DNA of 14,534 bases from Bacteroidaceae bacterium (GTDB lineage Bacteria; Bacteroidota; Bacteroidia; Bacteroidales; Bacteroidaceae). The notes under the pieces were generated by a model. That model was given only the letters and a program-made list of their open reading frames with translations. It made no database searches and had not been told where the DNA came from. The stretch's first letter is position 1, and each line of letters begins with the position of its first letter. Below, in pieces: positions 6,324 through 13,396 of the stretch. Location: the NCBI GenBank assembly GCA_017383665.1, contig JAFNWA010000074.1, forward strand, positions 1 to 14,534, written 5' to 3'. Made by a program: the position numbers and the translations under genes.

Positions 6324-8090
6324 ATGAAACCTACTAAAAAACTCTTTTCCAGGATACCTGGCGGTGTGGTAACTCTGGCGGTATTTGTTCTGTTGTTTGG
6401 CTATTTAGGCTCCGAAATGGGCGCTGCAAATATGCTGAATACAATAATGAATACTTCGCATGATTTGTTGCTGAACACGGTGTTCTATCTTATGGCAATA
6501 TGTGTTTTGACCGGTGCTATTGGCAAGATTTTCGTTGAGTTCGGCGTGGTGAAACTACTTGAGAAACTTTTGCGCCCGTTGATGAAACCGCTGTTCAACC
6601 TGCCCGGTGTGGCTTCGCTTGGCGCGGTGCTGACATTCCTCTCCGATAACCCTGCAATCATATCGTTGGCACAAGACAAGAAGTTTGCGTCATACTTCAA
6701 AAAGTATCAGTTCATTTCACTCAATAACTTCGGAACATCTTTTGGTATGGGCCTGTTGGTTATTGTGTTTATGATAGGCCAGGGCTATTTTATGGAGTCT
6801 TTTGTGGGATTCATAGGTGCCATGGTAGGTTGCATAGTCTCTACAAGGCTTATGCAGCATTTTGTGATAAAGGCTTATCCACACTACAAAACCGAAAATG
6901 CAGTGGATTTGGACGCCATTGAGGATGAAAAGGATGTTCAAAGCAATAAACCTCTTTTCCAGCGTATTCTTGACTCGTTGCTCGATGGTGGCCGCAGCGG
7001 TGTTGATGTGGGCATGGTCATCATTCCCGGCGTTCTTGTTATATCTACGCTTGTGATGATTTTTACATATGGTCCCGATCCTGCTACAGGGGAATATACA
7101 GGAGCTGCCAAAGAGGGTGTTGAACTGTTGCCTTGGATTGGTAAAGAGTTGAGTCTTGTGTTCGAGGGGCTTTTCGGATTTACCGATCCGCATCTCATAG
7201 CATTCCCTATCACTGCTATCGGTGCAGTTGGTGCAGCACTTGGTCTTGTCCCTGATTTTGCTTCACAAGGTTGGATAGACGGCAATGCCATTGCCGTGTT
7301 CACAGCCATCGGCATGTGTTGGAGTGGATTTTTGAGTACTCACACTGCAATGCTTGATGCTCTTGGTTATCGTAAGCTTACCTCAAAGGATATACTTTCT
7401 CACACGATAGGTGGTCTTGTTGCCGGAATTGTCGCCCATTGGATATATATGCTTGTGACGCTGATTTTCTTTTCATCATCTCCGGTAGAACAGGTTGTGA
7501 CACTTGAAAATGAAAAAGTTGTAACATGTGAATGGGTTTCAGGTTCTTCTACATGGACTCCTGTCAAGACAGATTCTCTGCAGAATAAAATGAGAATACG
7601 CAATATCGCCTACAAGACGATTGATTTGTCGGTTGAAGAGCCTGGAGTTATAAGTGTCAACTTCAAGAACAATAAGGGTGCTGAGAGTCTTAATCTTTTG
7701 GGTATTGATATTGTTGATGAAGGCGGCAATGGCCTCGCAGCTTGTTATAATTCAAATGTGACTGATGACAGCCTTGATTGTGTCTTCACTCTTGACGATG
7801 TGCCGAGCGGAAAATACAAGTTGAGGTATTTTGTTGAGCGCAATGCGGCATTGGGCGCATCTAATGGGATTTTGACTCTGGAGCTCAAGTCGCATGAAGT
7901 AGTACTGGATAGCCTGTTAAAGCAGGTTCGTCCTTTGTGTGATGTTAAAGCCGGAACAAAGGAACAGGCTGTGCTTGGTGCTTTGTTAAGGCTATTGTGC
8001 GATAAGTACGAGGCAATGCTTGCCGACCCTAATACTACTGTAGAAGAGTTTGAAGCAGCATGTGATGAACTTCTCAAGGTTGTTGAGTAA
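6324..8090 (+). CDS. GATE-domain (nucleoside recognition) membrane protein with C-terminal extension
   Basis: This 588-residue polytopic inner-membrane protein has two GATE-type membrane halves, about residues 10-185 and 225-385. The first includes TFLSDNPAIISLA (104-116) and NNFGTSFGMGL (134-144), the second FTDPHLIAFPITAIG (286-300) and CWSGFLSTHTAML (332-344). This arrangement is typical of the CD0519/CD1768-like family of nucleoside-recognition proteins. A charged loop (186-225) links the halves. After the last membrane helix (about 362-384) comes an unusual extension: a strand-rich region (390-522) ending in PSGKYKLRYFVE-like strands, then a helical tail (523-588). The strand region recalls carbohydrate-binding or sialidase-type beta-sandwiches, but this is only a resemblance. 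It sits 19 nt upstream of mtnN and probably shares its operon, hinting at transport of a nucleoside, purine or methyl-cycle intermediate. Family is fairly sure; substrate unknown. Confidence 0.78.
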   Translation: MKPTKKLFSRIPGGVVTLAVFVLLFGYLGSEMGAANMLNTIMNTSHDLLLNTVFYLMAICVLTGAIGKIFVEFGVVKLLEKLLRPLMKPLFNLPGVASLGAVLTFLSDNPAIISLAQDKKFASYFKKYQFISLNNFGTSFGMGLLVIVFMIGQGYFMESFVGFIGAMVGCIVSTRLMQHFVIKAYPHYKTENAVDLDAIEDEKDVQSNKPLFQRILDSLLDGGRSGVDVGMVIIPGVLVISTLVMIFTYGPDPATGEYTGAAKEGVELLPWIGKELSLVFEGLFGFTDPHLIAFPITAIGAVGAALGLVPDFASQGWIDGNAIAVFTAIGMCWSGFLSTHTAMLDALGYRKLTSKDILSHTIGGLVAGIVAHWIYMLVTLIFFSSSPVEQVVTLENEKVVTCEWVSGSSTWTPVKTDSLQNKMRIRNIAYKTIDLSVEEPGVISVNFKNNKGAESLNLLGIDIVDEGGNGLAACYNSNVTDDSLDCVFTLDDVPSGKYKLRYFVERNAALGASNGILTLELKSHEVVLDSLLKQVRPLCDVKAGTKEQAVLGALLRLLCDKYEAMLADPNTTVEEFEAACDELLKVVE

Positions 8091-8109
8091 ATATTGTAAG
8101 AGTTTTTAT

Positions 8110-8805
8110 ATGAAAATAGGTGTCCTGACGGCAATGACTTCGGAATTTGAGCAGCTTGCAGCAATGCTTGATGGGGTTGCTAAGTGTGAGAAAAACGGCA
8201 TAGAGTATCTTGTAGGTCGTGTCGGTGAGAATGAGATTGTTCTGCGTCAATGTGGAATTGGCAAAGTGAATGCAGCTCTTGGTGCTGCAGAGCTTATCCG
8301 TGCTTTCTCGCCCGATGCGATGGTGAGCACCGGTGTTGCCGGTGGTATTGACTGTTGTCTTGGAGTTATGGATGTGGTGGTGAGCTCTTCCATAGTATAT
8401 CACGATGTGTGGTGTGGCATGGGATGCGAGTATGGTCAGGTGCAGGGCATGCCGGCTGTGTTTGTTGCCGATGAGGCTATGTGCAGTGCTGCACAGTCGT
8501 TGAATGAAGAGCCTGGTAATGCAACACGCATACATGCCGGCCTTATATGCACCGGTGACCAGTTCATTACCAACCGCGATGAACTCGACAAGATAAAGGG
8601 TAACTTCCCTGCCGGTCTGGCTGTAGACATGGAGTCTGCTGCAATTGCACAGACCTGCCACATCTATGGAGTTCCGTTTGTGAGTTTCCGCATTATCAGC
8701 GATACACCGGGTGTTGACAAGCATATTCAGCAGTATGAGAACTTTTGGGGCGAGATGGCCGACCGTTCATTCGGTGTGACACGACGCTTCCTTATGAAAC
8801 TTTAA
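8110..8805 (+). CDS. mtnN: 5'-methylthioadenosine/S-adenosylhomocysteine nucleosidase
   Basis: This 231-residue cytosolic enzyme hydrolyses MTA and SAH to adenine plus the methylthio- or homocysteinyl-ribose. The start MKIGVLTAMTSE matches the family and puts the catalytic-site Glu at residue 12, as in E. coli MtnN. The active-site blocks STGVAGGID, VDMESAAIAQ (Glu of the ribose-binding site) and RIISDTPG (catalytic Asp) are all present. Length agrees with the usual 230 or so residues. An in-frame ATG 60 nt earlier (8050) lies inside the upstream gene and would add a non-conserved peptide, so I use 8110. It lies 19 nt after the GATE-protein gene and 14 nt before luxS, whose substrate (S-ribosylhomocysteine) it makes; this adjacency supports both assignments. 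Confidence 0.96.
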   Translation: MKIGVLTAMTSEFEQLAAMLDGVAKCEKNGIEYLVGRVGENEIVLRQCGIGKVNAALGAAELIRAFSPDAMVSTGVAGGIDCCLGVMDVVVSSSIVYHDVWCGMGCEYGQVQGMPAVFVADEAMCSAAQSLNEEPGNATRIHAGLICTGDQFITNRDELDKIKGNFPAGLAVDMESAAIAQTCHIYGVPFVSFRIISDTPGVDKHIQQYENFWGEMADRSFGVTRRFLMKL

Positions 8806-8819
8806 AAGAGACTGATATC

Positions 8820-9299
8820 ATGGAAAAGATACCAAGTTTTACAATTGACCATATACGCCTCAATCGTGGGGTGTATGTTTCAAGGCAAGATGTTGTTGGC
8901 GGTGAGGTTGTGACAACCTTTGATGTGCGCATGAAGGAACCTAATCGTGAACCGGCGCTCAGTCCAAGTGCTATACATACAATGGAACATCTTGTGGCTA
9001 CATTCCTGCGCAACCATCCGGTGTGGGCAAGCCGCATCATCTATTGGGGACCTATGGGTTGCCTGACAGGAAACTATCTCATTGTCAAGGGTGATATTCC
9101 ATCGCGTGATATTGTTCCTTTGCTGCGTGAGGCTTTCGCTTTTGTTGCCTCATATGATGGTGAGGTTCCAGGAGCTACAGCACGCGACTGCGGTAACTAT
9201 TTGTTGATGAACCTTCCCGAGGCGCGTTGGGAGGCACGCAAATACTTGACCGAGGTGCTTGAAAGGATTTCTGATGAAAATTTGACATATCCGGAATAA
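8820..9299 (+). CDS. luxS: S-ribosylhomocysteine lyase (AI-2 synthase)
   Basis: This 159-residue cytosolic metalloenzyme cleaves S-ribosylhomocysteine to homocysteine and 4,5-dihydroxypentane-2,3-dione, the precursor of autoinducer 2. The metal site is complete: HTMEH (His53, His57) and ARDCGNY (Cys124). Cys81 in MGCLTG is the catalytic cysteine, and DVRMKEPN (35-42) carries the conserved substrate-binding Arg. Length is typical for LuxS. The start is the ATG at 8820, giving the expected N-terminus MEKIPSFTIDH; a longer frame from 8745 would run through the end of mtnN and is rejected. It is directly downstream of mtnN, completing SAH detoxification and homocysteine recycling as one unit, and is followed 3 nt later by a lipoprotein gene. 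Whether AI-2 is used for signalling here cannot be told. Confidence 0.97.
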   Translation: MEKIPSFTIDHIRLNRGVYVSRQDVVGGEVVTTFDVRMKEPNREPALSPSAIHTMEHLVATFLRNHPVWASRIIYWGPMGCLTGNYLIVKGDIPSRDIVPLLREAFAFVASYDGEVPGATARDCGNYLLMNLPEARWEARKYLTEVLERISDENLTYPE

Positions 9300-9302
9300 T
9301 AT

Positions 9303-9758
9303 ATGGCTATGAGAAAAATGCTTGTTTTTTTGGCTGCGTTGATGCTTCTCACGAGTTGTAATTTTGGTGGAAGAAAGCAACGGGATGAGAATCCGGTGGT
9401 CAGTATGTTGAATATCAGTAGCTCTATGTTGCAGTCGTCGCTTGAGGCTCAGGGTGCAGCGTATTCAAGTGATTTTGGCGGTTTTTTCAAGGCTTATGCA
9501 AAGCTGGCCGGCGGAATGCTTGATATGGTTGAATTGTATGGTGATGTCATGGTTGAAGCCGAGGCTCATGACCGTGAAAGACAGTTCCGTAAGCCCCTGC
9601 GATCTCAAGAACCTCAAGTGGAGGATTGGGATGCAGTAAGGGATGGTTTTGAAACTCTGTTCCAGTGTACAAGATTGGGCATAGACTTTGCTGAACGTCA
9701 GCAAAAAAGAGAGGCGGAAAGAACTGAATCTCAATATAGATGTCCGCGTTATCGTTAA
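9303..9758 (+). CDS. Small lipoprotein of unknown function
   Basis: This is a predicted lipoprotein of 151 residues, or 149 if the second ATG (9309, MRKMLVFL) is used; both starts are plausible. A short positively charged N-terminus, a hydrophobic core and the lipobox LLTSC mark a type II signal peptide, with the lipidated Cys at residue 19 (17 from the second start). The mature part is mostly helical, with a central Gly/Ala-rich segment (GGFFKAYAKLAGGMLD) and a highly charged, Arg/Glu/Gln-rich C-terminus (AERQQKREAERTESQ). No family is recognised. It begins 3 nt after luxS and ends 22 nt before a strong terminator, so it is probably the last gene of the mtnN-luxS operon and may be expressed with it without being part of the pathway. 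Confidence 0.75.
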   Translation: MAMRKMLVFLAALMLLTSCNFGGRKQRDENPVVSMLNISSSMLQSSLEAQGAAYSSDFGGFFKAYAKLAGGMLDMVELYGDVMVEAEAHDRERQFRKPLRSQEPQVEDWDAVRDGFETLFQCTRLGIDFAERQQKREAERTESQYRCPRYR

Positions 9759-9780
9759 GGATATAAGAGTGTTATGAACA

Positions 9781-9816
9781 AAGAAAGTCAACTTCGTGCG
9801 AAGTTGACTTTCTTTG
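9781..9816. terminator. Perfect inverted repeat, bidirectional terminator
   Basis: Arms of 17 bases (9781-9797 and 9800-9816) are perfectly complementary, folding as a 16-bp stem with a GTGC tetraloop. The outer ends are A-rich and T-rich on both strands. It lies between the convergent lipoprotein gene (plus) and tRNA-Gln (minus) and can stop transcription from both sides. Confidence 0.88.
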
Positions 9817-9820
9817 TTGT

Positions 9821-9891
9821 TGTCCTACCCGGATTCGAACCAGGACAAACAGAACCAAAACCTGTTGTGCTACCATTACACCATAGGACAA
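9821..9891 (-). tRNA. tRNA-Gln (anticodon TTG)
   Basis: On the minus strand, 71 bases fold into a full cloverleaf: a 7-bp acceptor stem (TGTCCTA with TAGGACA), discriminator A, a D-arm with GTGT/GCAC, an anticodon stem ACAGG/TCTGT closed by one G-T pair, the loop TTTTGGT with anticodon TTG at 9859-9857, a 4-nt variable region, and a T-arm CCTGG-TTCGAAT-CCGGG. The 3' CCA is not encoded and must be added by the nucleotidyltransferase. It decodes CAA (and CAG by wobble). It is followed by the terminator at 9781-9816 and preceded by a consensus promoter. Confidence 0.96.
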
Positions 9892-9922
9892 TCCTTATTG
9901 TGCTCTCTTTTGAAGAGCGGTG

Positions 9923-9954
9923 CAAAGATATGCAATTTTGGCGTAAATGCCAAA
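9923..9954 (-). promoter_or_regulatory. Consensus Bacteroidota promoter for tRNA-Gln
   Basis: Read on the minus strand, TTTG (9954-9951), exactly 20 bases, then TATCTTTG (9930-9923). Both boxes match the known -33/-7 pattern TTTG-N(19-21)-TAnnTTTG without a mismatch. The tRNA starts 31 bases downstream of the -7 box, a sensible leader length. Confidence 0.78.
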
Positions 9955-10016
9955 TAATTTGGGCTGTTTTTGATTGTGTAGTGTCCGTGACGGATGCGAA
10001 TAGATGCCTTTGTGCA

Positions 10017-11120
10017 TCAAACGGTGAATGAGTTCACTGTGCATATCACTTTCTCCACCTCGTTGTCGCTCATTGCCGGGTGACATGGGAGGCTTAGCTC
10101 CTGGTCATGGATGCTCTCCGTGATTGGCAAATGAAGTTTGTTGAACTCTTTGAGTGCTGTTTGCTTGTGTGGTGGAACAGGGTAGTGGATTAGTGTTTCA
10201 ATGCCGTTTTCAGTCATCCACTGTTGGAGCGAATCTCTATTATTGCAGAATACGGGGTATATATGATATACATGCTCACCATTGTTGCCTGTTGCCGGAA
10301 GGGATACATGTGGGTTTGTGATTCCGGTGTTGTATTTGTGAGCAATCTCCATGCGTCTTTTATTATCGCTCTCAAGGCTCTGCAACTTGACCAAGAGTGT
10401 AGCAGCCTGTATCTCGTCGAGGCGGCTGTTTACTCCCCTGCAGACATTTATGTACTTCTTGTGTGAGCCGTAATTGGCTATTGCTTTTGCGGCTTTGGCA
10501 AGTTGCTCGTCATTGGTGGTGATTGCTCCACCGTCACCCAATGCTCCCAGGTTTTTGCCCGGGTAGAAACTGAATGCTGCTGCATCTCCAAGGTTGCCTG
10601 TGCGTTTGCCGTTGTATATTGCACCGTGTGCCTGTGCGCTGTCTTCAATAACCTTCAATGAGTGTTTTTTGGCAATTGCATTTATGGTGTCCATGTCAGC
10701 GACAAGACCATAGAGATGTACGGGCATTATTGCCCGTGTGTTCTCTGTGATGAGGCCTTCAATAAGTTTGGTATTGATGTTGCAACTATCTGTGAAGGGT
10801 TCGCATAGAACTGGCTTCAACCCAGCTTCCATTATGGCAAGTATTGTAGCAATATATGTGTTTGCCGGTACTATTACTTCATCGCCCGGTTTCATTGCGT
10901 CAATCTCGCAGTATGCCCTGAGGATTATTGTGAGTGCATCAAGCCCATTGCCTGTGCCAACACAGTATTTGCAGCCACAGTAGTCTGCAAAAGCCTGTTC
11001 AAAGCGTTCGCACTCCTTGCCGCGTATGTACCATCCCGATTGGGCTGCCCTTGTCACTGCTTCGGTGAGTGCCGGCTCGTATCTTTTGTTAATCTCTTTC
11101 AGGTCGCAATATTTTATCAT
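10017..11120 (-). CDS. DegT/DnrJ/EryC1 family sugar aminotransferase (FdtB/QdtB-like)
   Basis: This 367-residue PLP-dependent enzyme probably aminates position 3 of a nucleotide-bound 3-keto-6-deoxyhexose. Family blocks are present in order: SGWYIRGKECERFE (28-41), GTGNGLDAL (55-63, PLP phosphate site), NTYIAT (87-92), VHLYG (134-138), EDSAQAHGA (159-167, with Asp160 pairing to the PLP ring), and SFYPGKNLGALGDGGAI with Lys189 as the Schiff-base lysine. Length is normal for the family. Its start codon shares one base with the stop of the upstream acyltransferase gene (TGATG arrangement), so translation is coupled. With the WxcM/FdtA-like and acyltransferase genes it forms a cassette for an N-acylated 3-amino-3,6-dideoxyhexose. 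The assignment to position-3 amination rests on these neighbours; the family fold is certain. Confidence 0.9.
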   Translation of the reverse strand: MIKYCDLKEINKRYEPALTEAVTRAAQSGWYIRGKECERFEQAFADYCGCKYCVGTGNGLDALTIILRAYCEIDAMKPGDEVIVPANTYIATILAIMEAGLKPVLCEPFTDSCNINTKLIEGLITENTRAIMPVHLYGLVADMDTINAIAKKHSLKVIEDSAQAHGAIYNGKRTGNLGDAAAFSFYPGKNLGALGDGGAITTNDEQLAKAAKAIANYGSHKKYINVCRGVNSRLDEIQAATLLVKLQSLESDNKRRMEIAHKYNTGITNPHVSLPATGNNGEHVYHIYPVFCNNRDSLQQWMTENGIETLIHYPVPPHKQTALKEFNKLHLPITESIHDQELSLPCHPAMSDNEVEKVICTVNSFTV

Positions 11121-12085
11121 CAGCCGTTCTTTTTTAGGTCAATGGTATATGTGTCATACACAACTGCGCGGCCACCCATGCGCTCCTTGTAGGCAATGAG
11201 TCCGCTGTTGAGGTAGCGGCCTCCATCTTCCACAGATATTCCAAAGTCGAAATATTCCTTGTCGGCAAGGCGGTTGTTTATCAGCTCCTCGTACAGGTGG
11301 TCAAGGGCGCTTATGCGGCGACCCTCTTCGGTCGTTGCCGAATATTGCATGTGTACAACATTTTCGGTAATGAACAGTACTACACCGCCAAGCGTGTTGC
11401 TGTTGTTGTCGGTAATGCAAAAGAGTTTTATGTTTTCGGGAAAGCGTTCCTTGAGCATTGTAATCTCCTCGATGCTGTGTACGGGTGTCGTGTTGTACTT
11501 GCTCTGCAATCTTTCGCTAAGGATTCTCCAGAATGTGGAAAAATCGCTCTCATCAACAATGTGCAAGCGGCTTTTTGCTCTCTCCGTAAGTTTTCGTCTG
11601 CCACTTATTGCTAATGGACTCCTCAGTGGAATTGCCGATGACACCTTGCGCTCGGTGATTATGGCATCGCTACGGAACAGTGCGTACAAGTACTCTTCGC
11701 AGGGATAACTGTGATATATATGTGGTGTGGGCTTATATATGAGTTTTGTCGCATTTGTATTTGCAAGGATGTACTCCTTGGTTATGTCGAACAAGTGGAG
11801 AACCTCGGCGGTTGTTGTCCCACCGGCAAGCAATAAGCCTCCGTATGTAAGTCCGTTATGCGAACAGAAACACTCTTCTTTTATGTGTGCAGGCAGTATC
11901 GCAATCAGTTCGGTATCGCGGTAGAACATGAGAGAGTGGTCTGTGAAACGGTCGGCATGGTAGTCCATATAGCCGCGTCTGTGCAGGAATGTGCCGTTGC
12001 GACTGCAGCCAACAAAAGAGTTCCACTCGGCCTGTTTGCCTGTGGAGTATCTCTCTATTCGATATTCGTGTGCCTGCTGTTCCAT
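11120..12085 (-). CDS. GNAT/FemAB-like acyltransferase
   Basis: This 321-residue cytosolic protein has the look of FemAB-type double-GNAT enzymes (GNAT_acetyltransf_6 group). The N-terminal half has strand-rich blocks such as GTFLHRRGYMDYH and LMFYRDTELIAILPAHI followed by TYGGLLL, and the C-terminal half carries HMQYSATTEEGRRISALDHLYEELI, then YFDFGIS and ERMGG near the end, typical positions of the family's acyl-CoA or aminoacyl-donor fold. Placed between a ketoisomerase-like and an aminotransferase gene, it most likely N-acylates the amino sugar, the role FdtC plays elsewhere, although FdtC itself is a left-handed beta-helix enzyme of a different fold. Its start overlaps the upstream stop by one base and its stop overlaps the downstream start. 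The acyl donor (acetyl-CoA or something larger) cannot be told. Confidence 0.78.
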   Translation of the reverse strand: MEQQAHEYRIERYSTGKQAEWNSFVGCSRNGTFLHRRGYMDYHADRFTDHSLMFYRDTELIAILPAHIKEECFCSHNGLTYGGLLLAGGTTTAEVLHLFDITKEYILANTNATKLIYKPTPHIYHSYPCEEYLYALFRSDAIITERKVSSAIPLRSPLAISGRRKLTERAKSRLHIVDESDFSTFWRILSERLQSKYNTTPVHSIEEITMLKERFPENIKLFCITDNNSNTLGGVVLFITENVVHMQYSATTEEGRRISALDHLYEELINNRLADKEYFDFGISVEDGGRYLNSGLIAYKERMGGRAVVYDTYTIDLKKNG

Positions 12086-12471
12086 TATTTGCCAATGTAT
12101 TTCAGGAACTCTTCGTATGAGTTTATGTAGGTTGATTCGTCATACGAATGTGATGCCAGTACAAGCAGTACGGCGTCTGGGGAGAAATTCCTTAGCTCGT
12201 CCCATGTGTCTGGCGGAATGAGCAAGCCTTTGTCCTTGGTGTCGAGCAAATAGGTCTTCCTGCCGTTCTTGTCTTCGAGTGTTATCTCTACACTGCCGCT
12301 GACGGCAATGACATATTCCGATGAAACTTTATTCGAATGCTTGCCGCGTTCTTCTCCTTGTGGTACGCCGTGTATCCAATAGGCCCGTTGTATCTTGAAG
12401 GGTACTTCGCATCCCTCCTCAACAATGGTGAGGCTTCCTCGGCTATCGGTATATGTCCTGAGTTTGTCCAT
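12085..12471 (-). CDS. WxcM/FdtA-like cupin, sugar 3,4-ketoisomerase family
   Basis: This 128-residue cupin has the FdtA layout: RGSLTIVEE (11-19), IQRAYWIHGVPQGEERGKH (27-45), VSGSVEITLED (58-68), DKGLLIPPDTWDELRNFSPD (80-99) and VLASHSYDESTYI (104-116). FdtA/QdtA convert dTDP-4-keto-6-deoxyglucose to the 3-keto isomer, the substrate for the aminotransferase two genes downstream. The catalytic motif HAH is here HSN (His45-Ser46-Asn47), so one of the two active-site histidines is missing and activity may be altered. The ATG at 12471 is chosen because it matches the family N-terminus and follows AAGGAA; a longer frame from 12558 would begin inside tatD. It is first of a three-gene operon behind a promoter candidate at 12491-12522. 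Confidence 0.86.
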   Translation of the reverse strand: MDKLRTYTDSRGSLTIVEEGCEVPFKIQRAYWIHGVPQGEERGKHSNKVSSEYVIAVSGSVEITLEDKNGRKTYLLDTKDKGLLIPPDTWDELRNFSPDAVLLVLASHSYDESTYINSYEEFLKYIGK

Positions 12472-12490
12472 TGAGAATTCCTTTATATGG

Positions 12491-12522
12491 CAAAAATATC
12501 GAAAATTTGTTACTGCCGCAAT
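12491..12522 (-). promoter_or_regulatory. Putative promoter of the amino-sugar operon
   Basis: In the 68-nt gap after tatD, the minus strand reads ATTG (12522-12519), 20 bases, then TATTTTTG (12498-12491). The -7 box is a full TAnnTTTG match and the -33 box differs from TTTG in one base. The start codon of the WxcM/FdtA-like gene lies about 20 nt downstream, which leaves a short leader. Confidence 0.5.
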
Positions 12523-12539
12523 TTTTGCAATGAAAAAGA

Positions 12540-13160
12540 TTACAATATGATACCGCATCTTGCGGCATTCTTGATTGTCTGCAATGCCAATTCCTCAACC
12601 GTTGTGCCTCTTGCTTGGGCTACAGCAGCGTATATGTCGGTTATTGCAACATTGCTTTCGTCGCTTTCTATGAAGAGACTTTCGGCCGGGATTGCCTTTG
12701 CACTATCTGGGTTGAATTGCTCACCCAGTGATATGTAAAAGCCTGCTCTTAAGAGTTGTTCGGCCTGTGCCGGTTTGCCACGGAATCCATGGATTATCCA
12801 TGCCTGTTTAGGTGAAATGGCCTTGTGAATGGGGATGAGCTCATTGTAGGCCTTTACACAATGTATCATGAGCGGTTTCTCTACTTTTTCGGCAAGCAGG
12901 GCCTGTGCACGGAATATCTCTTTCTGCAATTCAATGCTCACAGGTGATTTCAGTTTGTCCAAGCCACATTCGCCTATTGCAACGACATTGTCGGCTTTGG
13001 CAATCTCAGCAATGGTGTTGAACTCTCTCTCCCACTTTTCGTTGATATGCCACGGGTGTATCCCGATGGAGATTCTCTTGTCGGCTACATAGCCGTTACT
13101 GCAATTGTATATTGCGTGTTCAGCGACGCAGTTGTGGGTGTGTATGTCAATAAGTAACAT
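12540..13160 (-). CDS. tatD: TatD-family metal-dependent hydrolase
   Basis: This 206-residue cytosolic TIM-barrel protein of the amidohydrolase superfamily belongs to a family with 3'-5' exonuclease/DNase activity. Metal ligands are all visible: IHTH (His7, His9), GECGLD (Glu64), MIHCVKA (His100), IHGFRG (His124) and ESDES (Asp167). It is shorter than the usual 255-265 residues, as are many Bacteroidota copies; the trimming lies between the metal-binding strands, not in the ligands. I prefer the ATG at 13160, which starts directly with MLLIDIHTH; a GTG at 13169 adds three residues. It lies 14 nt downstream of yidD in the same direction and probably ends the hemD-rnpA-yidD-tatD unit. Confidence 0.9.
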   Translation of the reverse strand: MLLIDIHTHNCVAEHAIYNCSNGYVADKRISIGIHPWHINEKWEREFNTIAEIAKADNVVAIGECGLDKLKSPVSIELQKEIFRAQALLAEKVEKPLMIHCVKAYNELIPIHKAISPKQAWIIHGFRGKPAQAEQLLRAGFYISLGEQFNPDSAKAIPAESLFIESDESNVAITDIYAAVAQARGTTVEELALQTIKNAARCGIIL

Positions 13161-13174
13161 GGCCTGCACTTGTT

Positions 13175-13396
13175 TTATGGAACGGGGTCATAGCCCGAGC
13201 CTCCCCATGGATGGCAACGCAGGATGCGCCTGATTGCAAGGTAGAGCCCTTTGATTGGTCCGTGTTTGCGCAACGCTTCAATGGCGTATTGTGAACAGGT
13301 GGGAGTGAAACGGCACGATGGAGGTGTCATTGGTGAGATTACCTTTTGGTAGAACCTTATTGGTAATATGAGAATTGTTATAAGGATTTTTCGCAT
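13175..13396 (-). CDS. yidD: Membrane protein insertion efficiency factor YidD
   Basis: This 73-residue peripheral inner-membrane protein helps the YidC insertase. The signature is complete: a hydrophobic/amphipathic N-terminus (ILITILILPIRFYQKVISP), PSCRFTPTCSQYAIEALRKHG (26-46) with the two conserved cysteines, and RCHPWGGSGYDPVP at the C-terminus. Length is typical (70-85). Its first 19 bases overlap the end of rnpA in another frame, a common arrangement that couples the two. Confidence 0.97.
   Translation of the reverse strand: MRKILITILILPIRFYQKVISPMTPPSCRFTPTCSQYAIEALRKHGPIKGLYLAIRRILRCHPWGGSGYDPVP

Noticed and set aside
8091..8109. SAH or SAM riboswitch upstream of mtnN-luxS
   Set aside because: The gaps before mtnN (19 nt) and luxS (14 nt) are too short, and I see no such fold in the 221-nt region before the GATE-protein gene.
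8745..8819. Upstream extension of luxS
   Set aside because: It would overlap the end of mtnN in another frame; LuxS proteins begin close to the ATG at 8820.
9774..10031. Plus-strand open frame containing PGFEPGQTEP
   Set aside because: It is the classic false translation across the antisense of a tRNA gene; it begins inside the terminator hairpin and has no other coding signal.
11259..11708. Plus-strand open frame of 149 codons
   Set aside because: It is antisense to the acyltransferase gene, which is coupled on both sides to its operon neighbours.
12472..12558. Upstream extension of the WxcM/FdtA-like gene
   Set aside because: The extra 29 residues start within tatD, include no family-conserved sequence, and cover the likely promoter; MDKLRTY is the family N-terminus.
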